Assembly (NCBI GenBank): GCA_963772845.1
Contig: CAVYYW010000021.1
Coordinates: 115,039 to 179,038, forward strand
Source: CAVYYW01 sp963772845
Lineage (GTDB): Bacteria; Bacillota; Bacilli; Bacillales; Sporolactobacillaceae
DNA: 64,000 bases
Direction: 5' to 3'
The position numbers and the translations under genes were made by a program. Under the pieces are notes generated by a model. The model had not been told where the DNA came from. It saw nothing but the letters and a program-made list of their open reading frames with translations, and searched no databases. Position 1 is the first letter of the stretch. Each line of letters starts with the position of its first letter. Below are positions 55,069 through 63,724 of the stretch, piece after piece.

Positions 55069-55870
55069 TTATCTGAGAACAACACCGCCGGAGATTTTTA
55101 CGGATTCACCAATAATATTTTCTGCTGCATCTGTTAAAAGAAAAGCAATCGTGTTCGCGACTTCTTCCGGCCGGGTCAGACGCCCAGAAGGGATGCCATC
55201 TTTAACGATTTTCATTTGTTCTTCCATCGGCCTGCCATTTGCTTGTAGCTTTTTTCTCAATAGCGGATTTTCCCATCTCCGTTTCCACATACCCTGGACA
55301 GACGGCGTTTACTCTTACGCCATGTTCGATTGCCTCAACCGCCATTGAATGAGTAAAGCCGATTAATGCGAATTTTGAAGCCGAATAAGCGGTATTACTA
55401 TGCGTGCCCCGAAGCCCGGATAGTGATGAAACATTTACAACGGCTCCTTCACCTTTTTCTTTCATGGTTCTATAGACACGTTGTGTTAATAAAACAGCGG
55501 CATTATAATTCAGTGTCATAATCTGATTCATTTCTTTTTCCTTAAGTTCATCAACAGGACCGCCGCCAGAAATGCCGGCTGCATTCACAAGAAGAGAAAT
55601 AAACCCATTTGCTTTTTCGGAAGCTGAAACCAGCGCATCCCGCTCATCTTCGTCAGTCAGGTCAGCCGTGTGGAGAAAAACATGGGCATCTGGGAACGAG
55701 CTATGTATCTCCTCTTTTAACGTTTGTAGTTTATGTTCATTACGGCCAGTAATTGTAACAGCAGCACCCATCTGCACAAGAACTTTGGCTGTCGCATAGC
55801 CAATTCCACCTGTCGCACCGGTTATTAGCGCATGCTTGCCTTTCAAGGCTTTATCTGAAAATACGGACAC
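55069..55870 (-). pseudogene. Short-chain dehydrogenase/reductase, broken by one +1 frameshift
   Basis: Classical SDR: NAD(P)-binding TGATGGIG near the start, NAAG-like VNAAGIS, the catalytic Ser region VVNVSSLSG and Tyr-Lys YSASK. Reading breaks after MGKSAIEKK where six A (plus-strand T run near 55252) replace an expected five, then continues to LQANGRPMEEQMKIVKDG, GRLTRPEEVANTIAFLL and IGESVKISGG. Likely start GTG 55870. About 265 residues when joined. Substrate unknown. Confidence 0.82.
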
Positions 55871-56009
55871 AGTTATCAACTCTTTTCTCTTTAAAATTTG
55901 ATAATGTACCGATACCCGGGAGTTAATCAACTTAAACAGCAAGGATGCTCATGAAACACGATATTAATCGCGAACGGTTGAAGATTCAAACTGAAAAAAA
56001 GTGGACATA

Positions 56010-56039
56010 TTGCAGGCGTGTCCTGAATTGTGGTAAAGT
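56010..56039 (+). promoter_or_regulatory. Candidate promoter of secG
   Basis: TTGCAG, 18-bp spacer, TAAAGT, about 58 bp before secG. Confidence 0.4.
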
Positions 56040-56096
56040 ATTCTTATATGATTTCGATGAACGATCGACAATTGTTCGTTATTTGGGGGTAAGCTG

Positions 56097-56330
56097 ATGA
56101 TTCATGCAATTTTAATTACAGTGCTGATTATTTCATCAATAGGTATTATTCTGTTCGTCCTGCTTCAGTCCAGCAAAAGTGAAGGATTGTCCGGGTCAAT
56201 TACAGGCGGTGCAGAGCAGCTTTTTGGCAAACAAAAGGCTAGAGGGATCGATGCGGTTTTAAATCGGATCACTGTCGCTCTTGTTGTGTTATTCTTTGTC
56301 TGTTCATTTTTGTTAGGCTATGTATTTTAA
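56097..56330 (+). CDS. secG: Preprotein translocase subunit SecG
   Basis: 77-residue membrane protein of the SecYEG channel. Two hydrophobic spans (about 3-22 and 54-75) joined by the conserved loop LLQSSKSEGLSGSITGG...FG. GGGGG before ATG 56097. It precedes est, rnr, smpB and ssrA as in B. subtilis. Confidence 0.96.
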   Translation: MIHAILITVLIISSIGIILFVLLQSSKSEGLSGSITGGAEQLFGKQKARGIDAVLNRITVALVVLFFVCSFLLGYVF

Positions 56331-56377
56331 TGATGAATCATCCTGGTTTGGTTTCCTATAAATTAAATAACTAAGGA

Positions 56378-56412
56378 ACCACCAGCAGTCAATCCGGCTG
56401 CTGGTGTTTTTT
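56378..56412 (+). terminator. Terminator of secG
   Basis: CACCAGCAG pairs with CTGCTGGTG around nine bases, then six T. Confidence 0.9.
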
Positions 56413-56431
56413 ACGTGCTGGCATAGACTCT

Positions 56432-56460
56432 TTGATTGTATAGCTGGCCGCATTTATATT
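56432..56460 (+). promoter_or_regulatory. Promoter of est-rnr
   Basis: TTGATT, exact 17-bp spacer, TATATT, 45 bp before est. Confidence 0.75.
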
Positions 56461-56504
56461 AGAATAAAGGGTATTGTTAAAGTGAGAAAGGAAGATTAGA
56501 CAGA

Positions 56505-57257
56505 ATGAAAATTGTACCACCAAAACCATTTACATTTGAAGCTGGAAAACGGGCGGTTCTTTTATTACACGGATTTACAGGGAATTCATCGGATGTGAGG
56601 ATTCTCGGCCGTTTTCTTCAGGATAAAGGCTATACCACGCACGCACCTCATTACAAGGGGCATGGGGTCCCTCCGGAAGAATTGGTTCATACCGGTCCGA
56701 AAGACTGGTGGGAGGACGTAAAAGAAGGATATGAGCACCTGAAAAATCTTGGTTATGAGGAAATTGCTATAGCCGGTCTGTCACTTGGAGGTGTTTTCAC
56801 CATCAAAAGCGGTTATACTTTTCCTGTAAAGGGTCTTGTGACGATGTGCGCACCGATGAATGCCAAGACGGAAGACAAAATGTATCAGGGTGTTCTGGAG
56901 TATGCCAGAGAGTACAAAAAGTATGAAGGCAAAAGCGAGGCACAAATTGAAGAGGAAATGGATGAATTCACTAAAACGCCTATGAATACGCTTAAGGCAT
57001 TGGGAGACTTGATAAATAATGTCCATGACCACGTGGATATGATCTATGCACCGATTTTTGTCGCCCAGGCAAGAAATGATGAAATGATTGACACAAACAG
57101 TGCAAACATTATTTACAATGAGGTCCAGTCATCAGACAAGGAAATAAAATGGTACGAAAATTCCACACATGTAATTACAATTGGGGAGGAAAAGGAACAG
57201 CTGAACCAGGACATTTATGAATTTCTGGAGGGGCTGGACTGGTCGGATTCCCACTAA
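56505..57257 (+). CDS. est: Carboxylesterase (YvaK/Est30 type)
   Basis: 250-residue alpha/beta hydrolase. Oxyanion region LLHGFTGNSSD near 20, catalytic triad S93 (GLSLGG), D192 (RNDEMID) and H222 (NSTHVIT), matching the Geobacillus Est30 arrangement. Ester substrates are probably medium- and short-chain. Ends 6-12 bp before rnr. Confidence 0.94.
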   Translation: MKIVPPKPFTFEAGKRAVLLLHGFTGNSSDVRILGRFLQDKGYTTHAPHYKGHGVPPEELVHTGPKDWWEDVKEGYEHLKNLGYEEIAIAGLSLGGVFTIKSGYTFPVKGLVTMCAPMNAKTEDKMYQGVLEYAREYKKYEGKSEAQIEEEMDEFTKTPMNTLKALGDLINNVHDHVDMIYAPIFVAQARNDEMIDTNSANIIYNEVQSSDKEIKWYENSTHVITIGEEKEQLNQDIYEFLEGLDWSDSH

Positions 57258-57269
57258 GGAGGAATGACT

Positions 57270-59585
57270 TTGACTGAAGAAAGACAGCAGGATTTACTCA
57301 ATTATATGAGAAAAGAGGCTTATAAGCCTTTAACCATTAAAGAATTGGAAGACGTGTTTGATGTAAAAGGATCAGAAGCATTCAAAGAATTTGTTAAAAT
57401 GCTGAATGAGCTCGAAAATCAGGGTAAAATTCTTAGAACACGCAGTGACCGTTACGGTGTGCCTGAGAAAATGAATCTCATAAAAGGCAAGGTTCAAGGC
57501 CACGCCAAAGGGTTTGCTTTTCTTATTCCTGAAGAAGAAGGCCAGCGCGACGTCTACATTGCACCAAAGGACTTGAACGGGGCAATGAACGCAGACACAG
57601 TTCTCGTGCGCCTGTCTCATGAATCTTCTGGAGAGCGTCCTGAAGGCTCCGTCATTCGTATTATCGAGCGGGGTACTGCTCAGACTGTTGGGACATACAG
57701 CGCCAGCCGGCAATTCGGTTTTGTCATCCCAGATGATCAGCGGATGGCCAATGATATTTTCATCCCAAAGGATGCGAGCAATGGCGCCGCAGATGGTCAT
57801 AAAGTCGTTGTGGAAATAACCAAGTATCCTGAAGGCAGAATGAGCGCTGAAGGAAAAGTGCTTGAAATTCTTGGACATAAGAACGATCCCGGCGTCGATA
57901 TTTTATCCATTATTTATAAGCATGGTCTGCCGCTCGAGTTCCCAAAAGAGGTTCTGGATGAAGCAAAAGCGGCTCCGGAAAGCATCGATCCTGCAGAAAT
58001 CGAAGGAAGACGGGATCTCCGTAATGAGACGATTGTTACCATTGACGGCGAAGATGCAAAGGATCTAGACGATGCTGTTCATGTTGTTGAACTGGACAAT
58101 GGAAACTATAAGCTTGGCGTTCATATTGCGGATGTTAGCTACTATGTTAAAGAAGGCTCCAATCTTGATGAAGAGGCTTTTGAAAGAGGGACAAGCGTTT
58201 ACCTGGTAGATCGGGTCATCCCAATGATTCCTCACAGGTTATCAAACGGAATATGCAGTCTAAACCCACAGGTTGATAGACTCACGATTAGCTGTGAGAT
58301 GGAAATGACGCCGTCTGGAAACGTTGTCGGGCATGAAATATTTCCAAGTGTCATTCGCACAACCGAGAGAATGACCTATACGAATGTCAGAAAAATCTTG
58401 TTAAAAGAAGACGAAGAAGTACTCGAACGCTATAAGGAGCTTGTTCCTTTTTTTGAAAGGATGGGCAAGCTTGCTTCCATTCTGACAGAAAAACGTCGGA
58501 AGCGCGGGGCAATTGATTTTGACTTTACTGAGGCTAAAATCATTGTGGGTGAAGACGGCGCACCAGCTGATGTCGTGGTACGCGAGCGTTCTGTTGCTGA
58601 ACGGCTGATTGAGGAATTCATGCTTGCAGCTAACGAAACCATTGCAGAGCATTTTGAGAATCTGGAATTGCCGTTTATTTACCGAATTCATGAGAGTCCT
58701 CAATCTGATAAACTGTCGAAGTTCTTTGATTTTGCTGTGAACTTTGGTTATGTCCTTGAAGGGCATGCCGATGAGGTCCACCCAAGAACGCTTCAGTCCT
58801 TGCTTGAAAAAGTAAAAGGTGAGCCGGAGGAAGCGATTATTTCCACTGTTATGCTGCGGTCGATGCAACAGGCGAAGTATCATCAGGAAAATCAAGGTCA
58901 CTTTGGATTATCAACGGATTATTATACACACTTTACCTCGCCGATTCGGCGTTATCCCGATCTTATCGTCCACCGGCTGATCCGGAAGTATCTGTTTGAA
59001 AAACAAACAAATGAAAAGACGCTGCGTGCCTGGGATAAACGATTGCCGGAAATTGCCAAGCACACGTCTGAGCGTGAACGGCGTGCGGTTGATGCTGAGC
59101 GCGAAACAGACGACCTGAAAAAGGCAGAGTACATGCAGGATAAAATCGGCGAGACGTATGAAGGCGTAATCAGCGGTGTCACGAATTTCGGTTTATTCGT
59201 TGAATTGCCTAATACGATTGAAGGACTCGTCCATATCAGCTATCTGACGGATGATTATTACCATTATCACGAAGATCAGTTGGCTGTCATAGGTGAACGG
59301 ACTGGCACGGTATACAGAATCGGTGATGAGATTGAAGTCCGCGTGCTTAATGTCAATCTGGATGAACGGTCAATTGACTTTGAAGTTGTCGGAATGAAGC
59401 CGAGAAAACCGCGCGAACGCAAAGGTCGCCCAACGGTTATAGAAGGCAAGAAGAATGACAAAAAAGATAGTAAGAAGCGTGGAGCTGACTCGAAAAAATC
59501 GATAAAGCGTCCTGAAAAAAAAGGGAAGAAAAAGAAACCTTTTTACGACAGCATGAAAAAGAAGAAAAAGAAAAAGAAACGTTAG
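57270..59585 (+). CDS. rnr: Ribonuclease R
   Basis: 3'-5' exoribonuclease of the RNB family, involved in degrading structured RNA and in tmRNA-linked decay. About 771 residues: N-terminal winged helix and cold-shock domains, the RNB core with DAKDLDDAVHV near 260 and HFTSPIRRYPDLIVHR near 555, an S1 domain (about 625-705), and a very Lys-rich tail. TTG 57270 suits the AAGGAGG better than ATG 57264, which abuts it. Near smpB and ssrA, consistent with trans-translation partners. Confidence 0.96.
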   Translation: MTEERQQDLLNYMRKEAYKPLTIKELEDVFDVKGSEAFKEFVKMLNELENQGKILRTRSDRYGVPEKMNLIKGKVQGHAKGFAFLIPEEEGQRDVYIAPKDLNGAMNADTVLVRLSHESSGERPEGSVIRIIERGTAQTVGTYSASRQFGFVIPDDQRMANDIFIPKDASNGAADGHKVVVEITKYPEGRMSAEGKVLEILGHKNDPGVDILSIIYKHGLPLEFPKEVLDEAKAAPESIDPAEIEGRRDLRNETIVTIDGEDAKDLDDAVHVVELDNGNYKLGVHIADVSYYVKEGSNLDEEAFERGTSVYLVDRVIPMIPHRLSNGICSLNPQVDRLTISCEMEMTPSGNVVGHEIFPSVIRTTERMTYTNVRKILLKEDEEVLERYKELVPFFERMGKLASILTEKRRKRGAIDFDFTEAKIIVGEDGAPADVVVRERSVAERLIEEFMLAANETIAEHFENLELPFIYRIHESPQSDKLSKFFDFAVNFGYVLEGHADEVHPRTLQSLLEKVKGEPEEAIISTVMLRSMQQAKYHQENQGHFGLSTDYYTHFTSPIRRYPDLIVHRLIRKYLFEKQTNEKTLRAWDKRLPEIAKHTSERERRAVDAERETDDLKKAEYMQDKIGETYEGVISGVTNFGLFVELPNTIEGLVHISYLTDDYYHYHEDQLAVIGERTGTVYRIGDEIEVRVLNVNLDERSIDFEVVGMKPRKPRERKGRPTVIEGKKNDKKDSKKRGADSKKSIKRPEKKGKKKKPFYDSMKKKKKKKKR

Positions 59586-59620
59586 AGCGGGAGGTATGAA
59601 CCCGCTCTCTTTCTCTTTTT
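59584..59620 (+). terminator. Terminator of rnr
   Basis: AGAGCGGG pairs with CCCGCTCT, followed by a T-rich tract; it overlaps the rnr stop. Confidence 0.88.
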
Positions 59621-59733
59621 AAGAGCAATTTTCTAAATAGAGAATGGTAATAGTAAGAATAATTTGCTTCCGCAGCTTATAAAAGTCTTAGTTTAGGAGT
59701 GCTGTGGGGTCTCGCTTGGATCGATGATGAGGC

Positions 59734-60206
59734 CACTGAAAAAGTCCTCGCTGTCATCATGGCTGTTGATTTCGCTCCAGGTTGCTCGCTTTCCACGGGC
59801 ACGGCCTCAGCTAACTTTGCCGTGGTCTAATTGTGCGCCAAAGTGGATCTTCGGACGCGTGCTATTCCCGGACTTGAATACATCTTTGATTCCACCCGCA
59901 CGATGAAAATGCAAAGCATTTTCGGATCTTCATTCACTTGCTGATTCTGCAGGACTTGAAACAGCATCCTTGAATTCACACCGGACGAAGAAAATATCGG
60001 ATGCAATACATTGAAAGCTACGAAATACCCTCGCTTTCCGCAGGCGTTCCGCGAGCCTCCTCAGCATGGCCACGACGTGGGTAGCCGTACATTTGGCTGC
60101 GGGAGTCTCGCTTGAAGAACGCTAATCCTGCAGGAGTCTCGGGTATTTCTTGCTTTCAATGAACATGTGTATTTTCGAGGAGTCTCGCGCCTTCCGCTTC
60201 AATCAA
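59734..60206 (+). mobile_element. Family-A element with appended family-B segments
   Basis: CACTGAAAAAGT at 59734, GCACGGCCTCAGCTAAC, a stem with one mismatch (ACTTTGCC/GCGCCAAAGT), then GC-rich family-B-like sequence (GCGTTCCGCGAGCCTCC, near 60040) and the closing GCTTCAATCAA. There is no gene. Confidence 0.6.
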
Positions 60207-60269
60207 CGTCATTGGGTGACGCCCTTTAGAAGTCATGTGCCTATAGTTGTTCTATTTCGTTACATCTGC

Positions 60270-60634
60270 GGATTACAGACAGCCGAATAAAATGAGCGGT
60301 GCGCCTTGACGCACCGTTTCAACTGCATTATAAAAAATTCAAATAAGGTATGAAAAATCATCAGTTTTTTAGGATTTTTCATGAAATTAAGCTGATTTTC
60401 ACAAGAAGAACGAAAAATCAGCTTCCGAATCGGTCTTGAGCGTGCTTCAAGATGGGGTGGGACCGTTCCCATTCGAATGCTTTTGTCGACTTCTCATGGT
60501 TTGCCTGCCACTTCTGGTGATTTGCCTGCCAATTTGTGTGTTTGCCTGCCACTTCCTAATTTTCCCTTCTTTCCGTAATTAATATCACTATTTCACACTG
60601 GAGGTTTTGATTGATGGCTATCCGCTTATTCAGC
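60270..60634 (-). repeat. Element C, copy 3 (inverted)
   Basis: Reverse complement of the 51.1-kb copy: CGGTGCGCC...GGCGCACCG-type arm, ATGAAAAATC/GATTTTTCAT, the 11-bp stem at 60389-60424, GGGAACGGTCCC, three 21-bp repeats (one lacking GAAG) and the conserved TGATTGATGGCTATCCGC tail. I see no supported gene between here and 61147; short ORFs at 60.75-61.03 kb lack support. Confidence 0.82.
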
Positions 60635-61146
60635 AGGCATCTCAAATTTCCATCAGCATAGCCGAGTGAACGTGTAAATCCTCTTTGCATTGAAGAGAAC
60701 GTAAGGAAACAGATGATGATAATGTTCCTAAAGTATATAACGGAGACTTCTTAACACCGATGAGGCTGATCTGATCGTCTCACAACTTCTTCGAGATTCT
60801 TTAATGAATCAGAGCTATATAAGATGTGGGCACCACGCTTCACGTCTCCATTGCCTATTGAGGCTAACTGGGATACATGTAAAAAGAAGATGTTGATAGA
60901 AGGAATCTGCGACCATGTGCTTACTGCTAGTAATGCTTCGAAGCGGGATTCCACGTTGCAACTCGAAGTCGTGCAAGATGTGATGCTCGTGCCATCCACA
61001 CCGATCAGCCAAAAGTGAATGTGAGCCATCTTGATTTTCCTAGTATCCGTTCTCTGCCTTGTTCTGAGGCGACATGCTGATGAGACTCATGATACGATGA
61101 GGAAAGGCATACAACAGGTAAATAGTTTTGAAAGCGGGGTTCGTAT

Positions 61147-62061
61147 ATGATCAACTTGATTGTGTCTGATTTAGACGGCACGCTTTTAACTAAGGAACGA
61201 TAAATCAGCCAAAAAAATATTGAAGCAATAAAACGAGCTCAAAATGAAGGAATCGATGTCTCTATTGCAACAGGACGAATGTATTACGATGTACAGGCTC
61301 GCTTAAAGCACGCGGGGCTTTCCACGCATATTATTGGAGCAAACGGTGCGACGGTTCAGCTTGCTTCCGGTGAACGTCTATATACGGCAGGTATGAATAA
61401 GAGTGAACTTATAAAGGGTCTGCAGTGGATGATTGCGGAGCACCATTATTTTGCACTCTATACTGACGAAGCGATCTATGTTCACACAAACGGGTATAAT
61501 TGGGTGAAAAGTGAGCTTGATGAGTACAAAAGACAGGAGCGTTCATATGGAGATAAGGTCATTGTAGTGCCTGAACAAACTAATGATCCTTTTTTTAAAC
61601 AGTTTGATGAGCTTACGGACGTTCTTGACAAAGACACACCTGTTTTTAAAATAATGGCTTTTTCTCTGGATGATGAAAAACGCCGCAAAGCAGCGAGCTA
61701 TTTTAAAGATAATGACAATTTTAATGTTGAGCGCTCTGCGCATGGGAATTTTGAAGTGATGCGAAGCGGTGTCACAAAAGGCGTGGCAGTCCAATTATTA
61801 GCCGATAAACTGGGTATCCCCATCAAAGAAACAATGACGCTTGGCGATAACCATAATGATATTACGATGCTTGAAGCGGCAGGCTATGGCATTGCCATGG
61901 GAAATGCAGATGACCGAGTAGTTTCCAGTACAGCATACCAGACATGTGATTACCGAAATGATGGGGTTGCTTATGCAATCAATACGTACCTGGACAGAGG
62001 AATTGACGGATTGAATGACTTGAAGCATGTTGACAAGCCAACCAGCGAACAATCCTCTTAA
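61147..62061 (+). pseudogene. Cof-type HAD phosphatase with an in-frame stop
   Basis: HAD-superfamily IIB phosphatase. ATG 61147 reads MINLIVSDLDGTLLTKER (motif I intact), then TAA at 61201 where a Gln/Lys/Glu codon is expected, then continues in the same frame with ISQKNIEAIKRAQNEGIDV, ATGRMYYD, a type IIB cap and the motif-IV segment TLGDNHNDITMLEAAG. About 304 codons in all. If internal initiation happened (ATG 61279), motif I would be lost. Real nonsense mutation or base-call error. Confidence 0.8.
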
Positions 62062-62087
62062 ACGAACAGACATTACCCGCAAAAAAC

Positions 62088-62117
62088 TTGAACCAGTGAA
62101 AGTGTTCATACTATAAT
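62088..62117 (+). promoter_or_regulatory. Promoter of smpB
   Basis: TTGAAC, 18-bp spacer, TATAAT, 32 bp before smpB. Confidence 0.75.
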
Positions 62118-62149
62118 AAAAGGTACTGTTACTTGAAAGGAGGATGGAC

Positions 62150-62623
62150 ATGGCTAAGCCTAAATCTGAAAATAGAGTGCTTGCGCAGAATCGCAGAGCT
62201 AGGCACGATTATTTTATAGAAGAAACGTATGAAGCAGGCATTGTCTTGCAAGGAACTGAAATTAAATCAATCCGAAAAGGATCGGTTAACTTCAAGGACG
62301 GCTTTGCCAGAGTGGAAAACGGCGAGGTTTTTTTGCATAACATGCATATCAGTCCATATGAGCAAGGCAACCGGTATAACCATGATCCGCTCCGGACACG
62401 AAAGCTGTTGCTTCACAAAAAAGAAATCAACAAGCTGATTGGTAAAGTGAAGGAAACGGGCTATTCACTGATCCCGCTGAAGCTGTATATTAAGCACGGC
62501 GTGGCAAAAGTACTTGTTGGTGTGGCCAAAGGTAAGAAAAATTATGATAAGCGTGATACGATGAAGAAGAAGTCAGCACAGCGTGAAATTGAAAAAGCGT
62601 TCCGTGAACGCCAAAAAATGTAA
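62150..62623 (+). CDS. smpB: SsrA-binding protein SmpB
   Basis: Binds tmRNA and guides it to stalled ribosomes. 157 residues. Conserved NRRARHDYFIEETYEAGIVL, GTEIKSIRKGSVN and NRYNHDPLRTRKLLL are clear, with the basic C-terminal tail. ATG 62150 sits at a normal distance from AAAGGAGG, whereas ATG 62144 abuts it. tmRNA follows after about 100 bp. Confidence 0.97.
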   Translation: MAKPKSENRVLAQNRRARHDYFIEETYEAGIVLQGTEIKSIRKGSVNFKDGFARVENGEVFLHNMHISPYEQGNRYNHDPLRTRKLLLHKKEINKLIGKVKETGYSLIPLKLYIKHGVAKVLVGVAKGKKNYDKRDTMKKKSAQREIEKAFRERQKM

Positions 62624-62726
62624 GACGGTTGATTATGAATCGGGGAAATGGTATACTATATCATGTTCGATTGATAATTGAACAATTGGCAGATGAAGCT
62701 ACTGCTTCATTTCTCCCTTTATTCAT

Positions 62727-63085
62727 GGGGACGTTATGGATTCGACAGGGGTAGGTCGGATATAAGTGGCGAGCCGAGGGGGTCGGCCTCGTTAAAACGC
62801 CAAAGCCTATAACTGGCAAAGAAAACAACAACCTCGCTTTTGCTGCGTAAGTAGCATAGCGGTTCCTCCTTCCATCGCCCATGTGGTAAGGTAAGGGACT
62901 CAACTTAAGTGGGATACGCTGGACGCCCGCCACCTGAGGGCTAAGGAAGAGACCAATCAGGATAGCCTCACAGAAGCCTGTCGATAGGCTGACGTGACGG
63001 CGAAACGCTAATATGTCGACTACGCTCGTAGAAGCTTATATTACGATGCCTCTGGACGTGGGTTCAACTCCCACCGTCTCCACCA
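62727..63085 (+). ncRNA. ssrA: Transfer-messenger RNA
   Basis: Begins GGGGACGTTATGGATTCGACAGG and ends GGGTTCAACTCCCACCGTCTCCACCA-type 3' end (split here only for description); the acceptor pairs GGGGACG with CGTCTCC. The resume codon GGC at 62815 opens a tag GKENNNLAFAA ending at TAA 62848-62850, so the added peptide is A-GKENNNLAFAA. The ATACGCTGGACGCC and TACGCTCGTAGA pseudoknot regions are recognisable. About 359 nt, normal length. Confidence 0.96.
62815..62850 (+). other. tmRNA tag-peptide reading frame
   Basis: Codons for GKENNNLAFAA followed by TAA. The LAFAA end matches the hydrophobic C-terminal degron read by ClpXP; clpP is at 30.6 kb. Confidence 0.9.
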
Positions 63086-63120
63086 TACATATACAATGGT
63101 GGAATACATAAATGTAACGT

Positions 63121-63163
63121 AAAGCATAACTTAGCCTAGACGGCGGGGTTATGCTTTATTTAT
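63121..63163 (+). terminator. Terminator of ssrA
   Basis: AAAGCATAAC pairs with GTTATGCTTT and is followed by ATTTATT. Confidence 0.8.
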
Positions 63164-63253
63164 TAGCAGGAGACACTTACGTTGGTAGTATGGGTCACTA
63201 TGTTATTAATATAGAATGAAATTTTTGTAATTTGAACGAAGGGGAGAGTCACT

Positions 63254-63724
63254 TTGGAAGTAGTATATTTTGCAGGTGGATGTTTATGGGGAGTACAAGC
63301 TTTTATAAAAACTTTGCCTGGAGTTAAGTTTACAGAAGCGGGAAGAGCAAATGGAACAAGTTCTACACTTGATGGTGATTATGATGGCTACGCTGAATGT
63401 GTAAAAACAGTATTTGATCCGACGGTTGTAACGATCAGGGAATTAATGGGGTATTTCTTTGAAATCATTGATCCATACAGTTTAAATAAACAAGGACAGG
63501 ATGTTGGCGAGAAATATAGAACAGGCGTATATAGTGAAAAGCCTGAACACTTAAAAGAGGCGAAGGCGTTTCTTAGTGAGAGAAATGATTATGATCGTAT
63601 AGTTGTTGAAGTATTACCTCTTACAAACTATGTGAGAAGTGCAGAAGAACATCAAGATCGGTTAGCTAGATGCCCAAATGATTACTGTCACATTCCCGAG
63701 GAAATATTAAATAAATATAAGTAA
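63254..63724 (+). CDS. msrA: Peptide methionine sulfoxide reductase MsrA-like
   Basis: 156 residues, a little short for MsrA. The catalytic region is FAGGCLWGVQ (GCLW in place of GCFW), followed by YDGYAECVKTVFDP, GEKYRTGVYSE and EEHQDRLARCPNDYCHI; the nucleophile Cys is kept. It should reduce Met-S-sulfoxide in proteins. TTG 63254 with GGGGAG. Composition is AT-richer than the backbone, and the gene lies just downstream of ssrA, a frequent integration site. 63.73-64.0 kb shows nothing supported. Confidence 0.86.
   Translation: MEVVYFAGGCLWGVQAFIKTLPGVKFTEAGRANGTSSTLDGDYDGYAECVKTVFDPTVVTIRELMGYFFEIIDPYSLNKQGQDVGEKYRTGVYSEKPEHLKEAKAFLSERNDYDRIVVEVLPLTNYVRSAEEHQDRLARCPNDYCHIPEEILNKYK

Noticed and set aside
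60751..61029. Overlapping short ORFs on both strands
   Set aside because: No domain, weak start context and overlapping frames; no evidence of a real gene.
62661..62933. 90-residue minus-strand ORF
   Set aside because: It lies mostly inside the tmRNA gene and is antisense to it.
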